DNA of 64,000 nt from Ferrimicrobium acidiphilum DSM 19497 (GTDB taxonomy: Bacteria; Actinomycetota; Acidimicrobiia; Acidimicrobiales; Acidimicrobiaceae): NCBI RefSeq assembly GCF_000949255.1, contig NZ_JXUW01000006.1, positions 78,112 through 142,111 on the forward strand, read 5' to 3'. Position 1 is the stretch's first letter. Each line of letters begins with the position of its first letter. The translations under genes were made by a program, and so were the position numbers. The notes beneath the pieces are model-generated. The model ran no database searches. It had not been told where the DNA came from and worked only from the letters and a program-made list of their open reading frames with translations. Shown in pieces: positions 53,677 to 63,266 of this stretch.

Positions 53677-55776
53677 ATGTACTTCAAATTAGGCTTCTGC
53701 AGCGCTGCGGACCTGGCCGAGGCGGAACGACGAGCGGTGCGCGCCCATTGGCCCCATTTAGTCCTCGTCTCCCTCATGCCAGATGCGGCGCTGGAAGTGG
53801 CATTAAGCAACCTTGCATCGCATGTCAGGGCCGTGGTACTGCCAGCGATTGGATCCGCACAGGTAATCGCTGTACTGCGTTCGCTTGCGGCAGCTGAATT
53901 GCAATTACCGCCGGGAACACCACTACTGGACTGGGATGATGTCGAAAATACTTATCAGGCTTGGATGCACCAGGTATATCTACCTTTCCAGAGACAGGTG
54001 TGTCCTTATGATCCCGAGGGATTACGGCCAATTAGTGAACCGCCCGAACACTTAAACCTCGAGGTAATAGGTAGCTGCACCGCGGAGTTCTTGACCCACT
54101 ATGCCCCTATTGTCGTAGAGCAACTAGAGACTAAGCTCACGGTGCAACACGTCATCCAGAACCATCCAGTGACAATTACGAGGTTTGGTAATACACCCGA
54201 CATCCAGATAGTAATACCACCGCTGCGCTATATGCACCCGCAAACATTCGATGATTTTATGGCGTGGGACGACTATGACCGCAAGTTCGAAGAGAGCGTC
54301 GTTCATATGTACCGCTACCTTGACACGATCGTTAATGGCATGCCATGCAGCCAACGTTATGTTACCAACTTCATGGAACCATTTAGCAATCCTCTTGGCT
54401 AAGATTTCGATCGCCGCAACCTAAGCAACTTCAAATATTTCTTGGCGAGCCTCAACGAGGCCATAGTTGAGTGGTGCGACAGGCAGCCCAATACCTGGCT
54501 TATCGATGCCAACGAAATCTCTGCCTTGGTCGGCCGGTGCCGCTCGGATGAGGAACTCGTTGCCTTTTATGGTCACCGCACCCCCTTCGATCCTCACGAC
54601 GACTGGGTTGAGAGCGAGAACCCGCTCTCCCCCTACCCTGTCATCGAGAGTTTTCAGATGGACAGTGGTCTTTTCTACTGTACACTCTTGCGTCACATGC
54701 TCTCCCGGAGGCTTACTCTGCTCGGCCGCTCCCCTGTCAAGCTCGTGATAACCGACCTTGACAACACGCTGTGGCGCGGGGTGGCTGCCGATGGTTCTAT
54801 TGGCGAGTGGTCGGGTAGACCATCTGCCTACGTCGAGGCACTCCAAGTCATAAAGCGACGCGGAATCCTTCTCGCAGTCGCCAGCAAAAATGACGATAGC
54901 TATATTCGAAGTCACTGGAATGAAATAACGTCGTTCGGCCGCGATCCATTGGGCATGAATCTCAGCCTGGATGACTTCGTGATGACCAGGATCAACTTTC
55001 GCCCCAAACCAGATAATATTGCTGAGATTCTCGCTGCCACGAATATTCTACCAGAGAACACTGTTTTCATTGACGATAACCCGCTCGAACGGGAAGCAGT
55101 GCAAGCTGCATTCCCTCAGATTCGCACCTTAGGTGCCGAGCTGAATTATTTGCGACGCGAGCTGCTATACAGCCCATATACACAGCGCTCCATGCTGACA
55201 GATGAAGATCATCATCGAACCGAATTGACACGAACACGAATTGACTTCTTTGAAGTAGTGAATCACGCTAATGTAGCGGGAGAGTTTCTTGCACATTTGG
55301 ATTTAACTTTGCGAATTGGTCGATGTGATGAAGTGCGAAGCAAAGCGATGGTTCGGTGTGTTCAACTGTTCAATAAGACAAATCAATGGAACATCAATGG
55401 TCATCGATTGACTAACGAAGAAGTGCAGACCCTAATGGATCAGCAGCATATCCTAGTATGGGGTGAGGTCGAAGACAGAAATGGATCATATGGTATTGTG
55501 GCTGCTGCCATGATCGATGTCACCCAAAGAATGGTGACTCACCTTGTAGTTAGCTGTCGCGTTATTGGCATGGGAGTCGATGAGGCTATCGTTGATCAGC
55601 TGTGCCAGGCCTTCGGTCCGCTTAGGATTGATTTTGTACCAACAGACCGCAATCGAGCTGCGCAGTCCTTCATGTCTAACTACGACCTGAACGATTACTT
55701 CTATCCCGGTATTGCGCCGAACCACATACATGTACTCCAGCCATTGCTGGCAACTGAGCCAAATTATATTGAGTAA
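53677..55776 (+). pseudogene. FkbH-like (HAD-IIIC) protein split by one in-frame TAA
   Basis: One reading frame of 700 codons runs from ATG 53677 (after AAGGGGAA) to a stop at 55776, interrupted only by TAA at 54400-54402 (codon 242). Before it is the N-terminal SGNH-like domain (NLEVIGSCTAEFLTHYAP); after it continue DFDRRNLSNFKYFLASLNEA, the HAD motif KLVITDLDNTLWRGV and a C-terminal GNAT-like domain. FkbH proteins load 3-carbon units in glycan and polyketide assembly and occur in flagellin-glycan clusters. Sequence on both sides is conserved, so the nonsense is recent, or a read error. The downstream TTG start at 54442 has no ribosome-binding site. Confidence 0.85.
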
Positions 55777-55856
55777 CGTCGGATTTTGTAAAGGCCGTGC
55801 GACACGAGTATTCCAGACAAGGAGTTGCAGAAGTTGGTGCCCCATGAGACATCTTG

Positions 55857-55883
55857 GGCTTTATTGACACTCATGTGTTTAGA
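55857..55883. repeat. Solitary ISL3-type inverted-repeat-like end
   Basis: GGCTTTATTGACACTCATGT and the next seven bases match the terminal repeat of the local ISL3 element in 23 of 27 positions, but the internal sequence that follows in the element is absent. It is 307 bases left of copy 2. The rest of 55777-56189 shows no gene. Confidence 0.55.
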
Positions 55884-56290
55884 CGTGACGCGAATTTAGT
55901 GTGTAGAGCTAGGTCGGCGAGGGTATGTGTGGTCGTAATTGCTGTATGATAATCACGCACAGGTTTTGAGTTCTGGTCCACAGAAGCTCGAAAGTCTTGC
56001 TGTAAATTGATGGATTTGGTGATTATGGCAAGTGAGTCAAGATCAGTGTCGCTCGCTTGAATCCGGTTGGCTACCACTGTGTTTAGATTCTCGGTGAGGG
56101 TAGCAAAACTATGGACTGACGCATGATAGTCGGCGATATTGGTGCTCGCCTTTGCCCTAGGCCCCCTCTGGTATCCCGGTCTTTAATTTGGCTCTATTGA
56201 TGACATTCATGTGGATAGATTTGGCCTGGATCTGATCCATAGCCCCAGTTCAGTGGGGGTATTTGAGGCTGAAGTAGCTGTATGAGAAAC

Positions 56291-56357
56291 GCGCACGGTT
56301 TCTGAGCTCTAAATTTGGTGTTAGCAACCCATCAAAAAGGAGTTCAGAACCGTGCGC
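56291..56357 (+). promoter_or_regulatory. Hairpin enclosing the ISL3 transposase ribosome-binding site and start
   Basis: GCGCACGGTTTCTGAGCTC (56291-56309) is complementary, with a bulge and one wobble position, to GAGTTCAGAACCGTGCGC (56340-56357). The right arm overlaps the AAGGAG site and the GTG start at 56352. Folding in a read-through transcript would hide the start. It is present in all copies. Confidence 0.7.
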
Positions 56358-57613
56358 GCTACCTCTCTAGTTAAGCAGATGCTGGGGCTTCGCAGTGTTA
56401 CCGTCGTCGAGGTTTTAGTTCGTCCACACGAACTGCTGGTAAAGCTCAGGCTTACCCGATCGCGGTTGGTATGCCCGAAATGCTCCTATACGACCCGGTC
56501 CTGTTATGACACGAGAACGCTCGACTCCCGTTGGAGACACCTCGACATCGGGACTCACCAGACGTGGCTCTCGTGCCAACTGAGACGACTCCGGTGTCCA
56601 ACCCACGGGGTGATCACTTAAGGCAGTACCATTTGCCCGACCAGTTGGGGAGTCTCGGTTTACGAGGGACTTCGAGCACTTGGTAGCTTGGGCATGTGCC
56701 AAGATGGATAAGACCACGGTGACAAAACTGCTCAGAGTCGCCTGGCGCACGGTAGGAACGATCTGTGAACGAGTCGTCACGCCAAGAGCTCGATCCCAAC
56801 CGTCTTGATGACCTCTTCATTCTTGGAGTTGACGAGATCAGTTATCGCAAACACCACAACTACCTAACGCTTGTCACCAATCACGAGACGGGCAAGATCG
56901 TCTATGGGGCAGAGGGGAAAAGTGCCAAGAGTCTAGATGAATTCTTCGATGACCTGGGTGAAGAACGGATTGCCAAGATCAAGGCAGCCACCATGGATCT
57001 CGGTCCAGCCTTTGCCAAGGCCTTCCGCGAGAAGGCACCTAACGCCGAGATCTGTCTCGATCCATTTCATGTGGTTAAGTTGGGAACCGAGGCCCTAGAG
57101 GAGGTACGCAAAGACCTTTGGCGGGAGATGAGAAAGCTCCCATCTCCTGTCTATGCCCGTAAGTTCGCCGGGGCAAGGTGGGCGCTATTGAAGAATCCAG
57201 GAACCCTAACCAAGCGTCAAGGATTAGCCCTCTTAGCCATCAAACAACGAGGGGGAGCTCTGTGGCGAGCCTATGAGATGAAGGAGTCCTTACGGGCGAT
57301 CTTTGCTGGAGACCTCGAAATCGACGAGGTGAATGAGATGCTCGATCACTGGTGCAAGCGAGCCTCACGCTCACGACTATCAAGTTTCATCCGGTTATCA
57401 AAGACCATCCGTACTCATAGAGAAGGTATCCTCGCCTCCATCAGACTTGGGGTATCCAACGGGAGGGTCGAGGGACTCAACGCATGAGTCCGCTCCATCA
57501 TTGCCCGCTCGTATGGGTTTCACTCCGCCAAGGCTACCCTGGCCCTGGTGATGTTAGCTTGTGGACCGATTGACTTAAAGTTACCCTATGAAAGGGCGAG
57601 TTTATCCACATGA
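56352..57613 (+). pseudogene. ISL3-family transposase, copy 2, frameshifted
   Basis: It starts at GTG 56352. The same two +1 frameshifts as in copy 1 interrupt it: after HGVIT (ACTTAAGGCAG) and before ELDPNRLDDL (CACGCCAAGAG). A TGA replaces a Lys codon after NGRVEGLN, giving a third lesion of its own. The frame would otherwise end at TGA 57611-57613 within the terminal repeat, giving the 419-residue length deduced for an intact transposase (1260 bases plus the two insertions equals the 1262 seen). Confidence 0.9.
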
Positions 57614-57635
57614 ATGTCAATAGAGCCTTTAATTT

Positions 57636-58420
57636 TGAGCCAAGTTTTCAAGCAGCGGCTTTGAGTTTTGCGTGTTCGAGATAGTTGCCGACATAGTTAT
57701 CAAGCGTGTTGAGTGCGCGCTGTAATCCGGTGGGGGCCGGCTGTTGATTGGCTGCAAGAAGGGTGGCAGAATACGCTGACCTAGCTTGGTGTAGGTAATA
57801 GCAAAGCGGATCCCTTCAGACGTGAGCGTATAGCTGTTGGTGTGGGGAATCCTTGTGATGAGACCTTTGAGACGCAGTTTACGCAGGGCATAGGTCATCT
57901 GCGTGGCGCTATAGGGACCACCAAACAGCTGGGACACCGAGGAGCGAAGGCTCTTGTTGGTGACGCCGATGACGGTATTGAGCGCCACGTGAGAGCGCAC
58001 CGGCTAGGGCCATGTGCGCGTTTATCCCCAAAGCGTATCACTACCGTTCTTCTGCTCTCCTGTAGCGAGGGCCGTGAGATCCGTTCCCAAAGAGCACAGT
58101 CTCGATGCCACAGCCCTGACCGGTACGTTGGATGTCAAGTAGCCGATGATTGGCCTGGCGAGCCTTGTCGATCAACTCGGCGAGATTACGGAGGTGACGT
58201 TGCGCACCAAGGTCGGTTGGACTATTGACCACGGTTTCGATACGGGGTGCACTACCCTCCTCGAGGTATTCCTTGATACGAGGATACGAGAGTGTCTGTA
58301 GAACGCGTTGATGGTGACATCGGTGCCGCGGGTCACAATCGTGGTTGCAAACTCAGCGCGGTGTGTTTTGCCTATCTGGTGCAGATTTCGGAGGTTTTCG
58401 GACACCCGTTTCGGTCCAAT
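57636..58420 (-). pseudogene. Decayed gene of an unnamed transposon-associated family with a MarR-like C-terminus
   Basis: Minus-strand fragments in different frames follow the order of a common uncharacterised actinobacterial family: NLHQIGKTHRAEFATTIVTR near 58380, VNSPTDLGAQRHLRNLAELI and NHRLLDIQRT near 58180, then a winged-helix-like end (YSATQMTYALRKLRLKGLIT, IPHTNSYTLTSEGIRFAITY) near 57850. Frame breaks make it non-functional. The target duplication of ISL3 copy 2 begins immediately after its last codons, and the IS21-type repeats lie at its 5' side. Confidence 0.55.
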
Positions 58421-58451
58421 CCGGACACCCGTTTCGGAGTTTTCGGACACC
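58400..58451. repeat. Short direct repeats at the left end of an IS21-type element
   Basis: GGACACCCGTTTCGG occurs at 58400-58414 and 58423-58437, and GGACACC again at 58445-58451, spaced by 22-23 bases. Multiple end repeats are typical of IS21-family elements, whose istA gene starts just downstream. Confidence 0.65.
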
Positions 58452-58516
58452 TAGACAGGGTGGGCCACTGAGGTAGCCATACTGAATCGGACAACGAGTT
58501 TTCCGAGGAGGTAGTT

Positions 58517-58905
58517 GTGTCACGTCCCCGCATCATCATGCGCCAAATCAGAGAAGTACTAAGGCTCTCACTTTCCGAGCGCCGCTCAATACGAGAAATC
58601 TCTCAAGCCTGTTCGCTCCCAAAGAGCACGGTATCTGACTATGTCAAACGGGCAAAGCAAGCTGGGTTGAGTTGGCCGCTTCGAGAAGACCTTGACGACG
58701 ATGGTTTAGAGTCCCTATTGTTTGGGGCCAACACGCCACCCGTTCATGCTAAACCAATGCCCGATCTTGGCTATCTACACCGGGAGTTGAAGCGTCCCCA
58801 TATGACGTTAATGCTCCTCTGGCTCTGAGTACCGAGAGGCCCATCCCGATGGCTATGGCTACACCCAGTTCTGCGAGTACTATCGACGATTCACGTGCGT
58901 ATTCC
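58517..58905 (+). pseudogene. istA: IS21-family transposase istA, N-terminal remnant
   Basis: The gene starts at GTG 58517 (RIIMRQIREVLRLSLSERRS) with the IstA helix-turn-helix REISQACSLPKSTVSDYVKR, continues to HMTLMLLWL, then shifts frame by one base and goes on as EYREAHPDGYGYTQFCEYYR. It ends abruptly at about 58905, where a different repeat (GAAATGTGCCACCC) begins. Catalytic domain and istB are gone. Confidence 0.85.
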
Positions 58906-58908
58906 TGC

Positions 58909-58945
58909 GAAATGTGCCACCCATTCTCGCTGAAATGTGCCACCC
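58909..58945. repeat. Pair of GAAATGTGCCACCC repeats
   Basis: Two exact 14-base copies at 58909-58922 and 58932-58945 mark the junction with the truncated istA. They look like end repeats of a second IS21-type element of which nothing else remains. 58946-59067 shows nothing further. Confidence 0.6.
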
Positions 58946-59067
58946 CCTAGAGGGCGCGAGACGGACTGTTTGAAGTGTATATCTAATGGGTCGGGAATTG
59001 GCTCCTTTCGATTGATTTATGTGCACCCCAAAGGTCGGAGCTCTACTCCCTTTGGATGGTTGTATCC

Positions 59068-59421
59068 TCAGTTGAGAAAATCGTTGAGCCGACTAGCGAG
59101 ACGCTGTGCACCATCTCTGCTCTGACCGATGACAACGATCAGTTCGTCGTTGTCGCGACGTAGCTTGACCATCCACGACCGCTCCTCGCTTCGATTTCTT
59201 GTACTAGCGGAACCAAAGTGCACCTCTGCTGTGACCGGTCCTCTCCTTCGTCGTCGATGAGCAGCTACACGACAGGCGGCCGAGCAGTACCGTGCCGGTC
59301 TTCCTCTGGGTTGTTCGTCCAGTATCTGGTCGCATCCCGGCCCCTCGCAGATCCTTGACAACGATGGTTTCGTAACGTTACGTAATAGCTCTCGACTTTG
59401 TTCTTGTCGGCTCACACTCAT
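59068..59421 (-). CDS. Small Cys-rich (zinc-ribbon-like) DNA/RNA-binding-type protein
   Basis: The 117-residue protein has ICEGPGCDQILDEQPRGRPA followed by RYCSAACRVAAHRRRRRG: four Cys in a C-x4-C ... C-x3-C pattern followed by a basic helix, like the RGRPRRYCSDACRQRAYRRR segment seen in small actinobacterial proteins. The C-terminal half (WMVKLRRDNDELIVVIGQSR) is not recognised. Start ATG 59421. It lies alone between mobile elements and the large glycosyltransferase. Function unknown. Confidence 0.65.
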   Translation of the reverse strand: MSVSRQEQSRELLRNVTKPSLSRICEGPGCDQILDEQPRGRPARYCSAACRVAAHRRRRRGPVTAEVHFGSASTRNRSEERSWMVKLRRDNDELIVVIGQSRDGAQRLASRLNDFLN

Positions 59422-59801
59422 GCCTTCTTTGTCCTCATGGAGGTCCCGCCCAGAGTCTTCGCTTTCCTAGTTTTCCGTTCTTACGCGTCTCCCATGCCTA
59501 TATTCTCCTTGCTTTAAGGGAGAACCGTGTCCCGTATCGTGAGTAGTTTCACCAACGGGATCTTCGCTTCTATGCAAAAATATCTGGGCCCTATTGTTTC
59601 TGAGCAAACTTCCGATGAGGGACACTAGCTCCAGCGTGTAGCGCTGCGCCTGCCGCGTTGTACCTTCGTTAGTTGAGAAATTACGATCCTACAGGCAGCT
59701 CGGAGCTATATGGGTACTTGAAATGTGTAAAGACGGCTGGCTCTGTACCGATAGAACGTCATGGTTTTATCACAACTGCTCTCTAAGCCGTGGTTGGGCT
59801 T
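59422..59801. other. Intergenic region upstream of the large glycosyltransferase
   Basis: No gene, repeat or clear promoter is recognised. The GTG at 59790 is an in-frame alternative start for the following gene. Confidence 0.4.
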
Positions 59802-62800
59802 ATGAAGGTCGTCATTGAGGGTGCTACACGTCAGACGAGCAGTCGTGGCATCGTAAATGTAAATCTCGCACATGCTCTGGCGCTGCGGGGCCTAGATATT
59901 ACCGTTTCTCCTTGGGACTGCACCCTTGATGAATTGGATGAGTGTACGTCTGTTATGTTTGCAGGAGCCCGCCAGTTCTGTATCGGTGATCCTCATGACG
60001 ATGTTGATGTTCGCATCCGTCAGGTTTGGCCACCTGTCTGGTCTAAGCCGTACACAGCAGAGCTATTCATTGTGATTGAGCCATTTGAGTCTGGTTCTAT
60101 CCCGCTTTCCTGGTTGGCAGATATTGAGTCAGTAGATGCACTTTGGGTCCCATCAAATTTTGTTAAGCAAGCTTATGTTCAGGCGGGCGTTCATCCTGGA
60201 AAGGTATGGGTTGTGCCAAATGGCACTGATGCACCACGATATCAGATTTCTGAAAGAAAATTGTTATATGACAAAGATGAATATCGAATTGGATTCATAG
60301 GCGAATGCAATTCTCGAGCAGGTATTGATGTAGCATTTGCCGGCCTTAATGCTCTTAGCTCAAGCTATCTCGATAAGTGTTCGTTTATCATCAAGGAACC
60401 AGGCAGTGATGGCTACCTTGGCGACCCGTCATTACTCGAAGCTCTGATGTCCAGGTACCCTCGTGTCGCGCCAAAGTGCGATTTGGTTACCGCAAGTCTA
60501 TCTCGAGTGGAAGTTCTACAGCTGGTTCATTCCTTTGACTTGCTTCTTCACCCATATCGTTCTCAGGGTTTTGGATTGCCGCCGATCGAGGCGATGTCTC
60601 TACAGACCCTAGTAGCGGTTACAGCTAATGGCGCGACCTCTGAATTTGCAGGCCCCGAGAGTGCAATCATGATTGCCTCTGAATTAGTAATAGAGCATAT
60701 GCAGACTGTTGACGGTCAAATCATGGCAAGCACCGTATATCATTATGAGCCAAACGCTATATCACTGGCGAATGGCATTAGATCGTACATTGACAATCCT
60801 GGTGTCTTTTCTGAAGTTATAAGGAATGCGTATGAGAGATCGTGTCAGTTTACTTGGGATCAAGTGGCTACTATCGCCGAGCAGTCGTTAGAGGAAATTT
60901 CCATTGGACGTCAACCATCTGACAAATTTACGACAGCACTGGCTGATCTGAGCGAGTCACTCAGGCTTTCTGATGCGGCCAATGTGGAAAGATCGGCTAT
61001 GTCGCTGCTTGGCATAGGCGATTTGGTAACTGCATCAAGACAGTTTGATAGGTATGCTTCTACCCAAGGTGCATCAATGGCTGCGCGGACCTTGGGGCAA
61101 ACGTTCAGACTCCAGTCGCAAGGATCCCCCGACCTGTGGAGCGGAGCAATCTACCGCGAAGGTCTTTATTCAGGGTGTGGAACTGTGGTTGCCGAGGGAG
61201 CTTATGTCCACATGTTCGAGGGCGAGGAGAAGGCATCTGCCGAGATCGCTAGTTATTTGGCCCAGTTCTTTGCTTCGTGCCATTCAATTCTTGATATTGG
61301 CTGTGGACAGGGCGCGTTGATGAGGAGGCTGCGGGCGCAAGGGAAACAGGTGCACGGGTTGGATAGTGATCCTAGTCTAGTCGGTAGGCTGAACGCTGAG
61401 GGTTTTGATGTCATTCAGGGAGTTGTGCCCGACGATCTGCAAAAGATCGATCAATTCAGTTTTGATGGAGTATTCATGGGACACATTGTAGAGCATCTCG
61501 AGCCCAAAAAGGTAGTAGAGATCCTGTCTTGGGTTAGGCAACATATTAGTGGTCGAGGCACCGTAGTTATCCAAACTCCCAATTTTGCCAATGACTTTGT
61601 GGGAGGGTTGAATTTCTGGCTGGATGCCTCTCATGTGAGGCCCTATCCTGTTCCGTTGTTGCGTACGTTGTTGGAGGTCACTGGCTTCGTGCCCAATATC
61701 GCGCACTGTCGAGAGGTAGGTCCGGTTGCGCCCCTTGATCTGATGGCGGTCGGTCATTGTGGTGTGCAGCTTGAGGCCCCTTTAGTTAATGATGCGACTC
61801 CTCAATTCGCAGCCCGCAAGCGGATTGCCCACTTTGGCATCTTCAGGGAAGGCGTTGGCTATGCATATGGTGGCTTAAATATTCTTGATGCAGTGGACCT
61901 CTCGGACGAAGAATGCGAGTTCATCATGGTCAATCTTGATTCGACGGGATCAGGTCATGAAGATTGCCTATCGTTTGATTCGGTGCCCCCCGATGTGATT
62001 TGGGATACGGCGATTGTTGATTGTCCAGCAGCATGGTTGCCATTAGTGATGCCGATGATTAAGAGTGGCAAGTTGATATGGCGAGCATTTATAGAGAGCT
62101 TCCCGCTTACACGGGAGGTAGCTGCAGCGGTGCGCCGATGCGATCAGATTTGGGCTGGGTCCGAATATGTTAAAGTGCTGTTGGCGCAGTCGGGTATTGA
62201 TGAGCATCTTATTAGGGTCATGCCTCCCTCTCGGGAATTGGTTTTAAAAGCTCCTACGTTGGGATCGAGAGTTCCCAGGGCAGCTCGTAGGTTTTTGTCC
62301 ATCTTCAAATGGGAAGCGAGAAAGGCACCTGACGTGCTCCTAGAGTGTTTCGCGGCGGCTCTTGCTCTCGCACCAGATATACGTCTAACTATTAAAACTT
62401 CAGGTGTATCAGATCGTGAGTTTTGGGAGTTAGTTGATGAAGTTGTTCATGACCGAGGTGAAATTCGAAAATTGCGGTCAGTGGTAGAGGTAATTGCTGG
62501 CGACCTCAGTCGGAGCGCTGTTCTTGAACTTTATCAGGATGCGGACGTCTTCTTGCTTCCAAGCAGGGGAGAAGGATTTGGACTACCGTTTTATGAGGCG
62601 GTTTCACATGGTATCCCCTGTATCGCACCAGCCGAGGGCGGACAGCGTGATTTCTTAGACGAGTCGAATTCCTTACTGGTCGAGTCGAAGCTCGTCCCTG
62701 CGGCACGGTCAGGTGGTGGTACTGCTTTTGCGGGGCATTATTGGAGGGAGGTCGATCATGCAGGTTTTACCCAGGCGATACTTTCGATTGCTTCCGATCC

Positions 62801-62867
62801 TGATATGTTCCAACGGCTTCGTGCTGGAGCTTTGACTTTTGCTCGTGATGCGATGGTTTCATTGTGA
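59802..62867 (+). CDS. Glycosyltransferase-methyltransferase-glycosyltransferase fusion protein
   Basis: The protein (1021 residues from ATG 59802) has three parts: a GT4 domain (residues 1-370: KVVIEGATRQTSSRGIVNVN, VWVVPNGTDA, LLHPYRSQGFGLPPIEAMSL), a class I methyltransferase (about 480-650: SILDIGCGQGALMRRLRAQG, DGVFMGHIVEHLEP, TVVIQTPNF) and a second GT4 domain (about 680-1021: KWEARKAPDVLLECF, LPSRGEGFGLPFYEAVSHGI). The first domain parallels the protein at 52238, so the same start context (MKVVIEG) is used. It ends early after FARDAMVSL, lacking the last helix of GT4 enzymes, so the C-terminus may be truncated. AT-richer codon use than the core genes suggests acquisition. A role in flagellar or surface glycan is inferred. 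Confidence 0.82.
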   Translation: MKVVIEGATRQTSSRGIVNVNLAHALALRGLDITVSPWDCTLDELDECTSVMFAGARQFCIGDPHDDVDVRIRQVWPPVWSKPYTAELFIVIEPFESGSIPLSWLADIESVDALWVPSNFVKQAYVQAGVHPGKVWVVPNGTDAPRYQISERKLLYDKDEYRIGFIGECNSRAGIDVAFAGLNALSSSYLDKCSFIIKEPGSDGYLGDPSLLEALMSRYPRVAPKCDLVTASLSRVEVLQLVHSFDLLLHPYRSQGFGLPPIEAMSLQTLVAVTANGATSEFAGPESAIMIASELVIEHMQTVDGQIMASTVYHYEPNAISLANGIRSYIDNPGVFSEVIRNAYERSCQFTWDQVATIAEQSLEEISIGRQPSDKFTTALADLSESLRLSDAANVERSAMSLLGIGDLVTASRQFDRYASTQGASMAARTLGQTFRLQSQGSPDLWSGAIYREGLYSGCGTVVAEGAYVHMFEGEEKASAEIASYLAQFFASCHSILDIGCGQGALMRRLRAQGKQVHGLDSDPSLVGRLNAEGFDVIQGVVPDDLQKIDQFSFDGVFMGHIVEHLEPKKVVEILSWVRQHISGRGTVVIQTPNFANDFVGGLNFWLDASHVRPYPVPLLRTLLEVTGFVPNIAHCREVGPVAPLDLMAVGHCGVQLEAPLVNDATPQFAARKRIAHFGIFREGVGYAYGGLNILDAVDLSDEECEFIMVNLDSTGSGHEDCLSFDSVPPDVIWDTAIVDCPAAWLPLVMPMIKSGKLIWRAFIESFPLTREVAAAVRRCDQIWAGSEYVKVLLAQSGIDEHLIRVMPPSRELVLKAPTLGSRVPRAARRFLSIFKWEARKAPDVLLECFAAALALAPDIRLTIKTSGVSDREFWELVDEVVHDRGEIRKLRSVVEVIAGDLSRSAVLELYQDADVFLLPSRGEGFGLPFYEAVSHGIPCIAPAEGGQRDFLDESNSLLVESKLVPAARSGGGTAFAGHYWREVDHAGFTQAILSIASDPDMFQRLRAGALTFARDAMVSL

Positions 62868-63266
62868 TCTTCAACTAGGACCTGCTCTAAGTCGATATGC
62901 TCCGACAACCAGAGGGGTGGGTGAGACGTATGAAAATAGCTAGTATCGAGAAGCCATCGATTCAGCGTGCGCAAACTCATTGAGGTCTATGTTGTTCCCC
63001 AACGTGTGGATCACGCTAGATTACCTTTGTCTGTTGATGCACAACCGCATTCAAGCGTTTCCACTCATCTCTGAGTTACAGCCTTAGAAGGCGCTTGCTC
63101 TTCGTGAGAACATTGGAAAGTCGCACTCTTCCCAGAAGACTCGTCTACCGGCATGGAAGAAGATCGATGACATTGCATTTGCTAGCGATGCTGAAATCCT
63201 TGATTAGCTTCGATGTTGGGTCGAGCTTGATGAGGCACTTGCTGCAAGCGAGGTGCAACAGAATAA
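62868..63266. other. Decayed coding remnant next to ISL3 copy 3
   Basis: A plus-strand frame near 63090-63266 reads ALALRENIGKSHSSQKTRLP, later KKIDDIAFASDAEILD, then a TAG, then LRCWVELDEALAASEVQQNK up to the IS. It looks like the disrupted C-terminal part of a helical protein. No family is recognised; the first 220 bases show nothing. Confidence 0.35.

Larger units (their letters stand above)
56190..57627 (+). mobile_element. ISL3-family insertion sequence, copy 2 (defective)
   Basis: It is bounded by the same terminal repeats as copy 1 and flanked by a perfect 8-bp duplication TTTAATTT (56182-56189 and 57628-57635). Length is 1438 bp: 1433 plus two single-base insertions in the transposase and a TGA triplet duplicated inside the left repeat (ATTGATGACATTC). 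The insertion lies just beyond the 3' end of the decayed gene at 57636. Orientation is plus. Confidence 0.93.

Noticed and set aside
54400..54402. TAA as a recoded sense codon in the FkbH-like gene
   Set aside because: TAA is not used for selenocysteine or pyrrolysine, no recoding structure is visible, and only this gene has such a codon; mutation or a read error is simpler.
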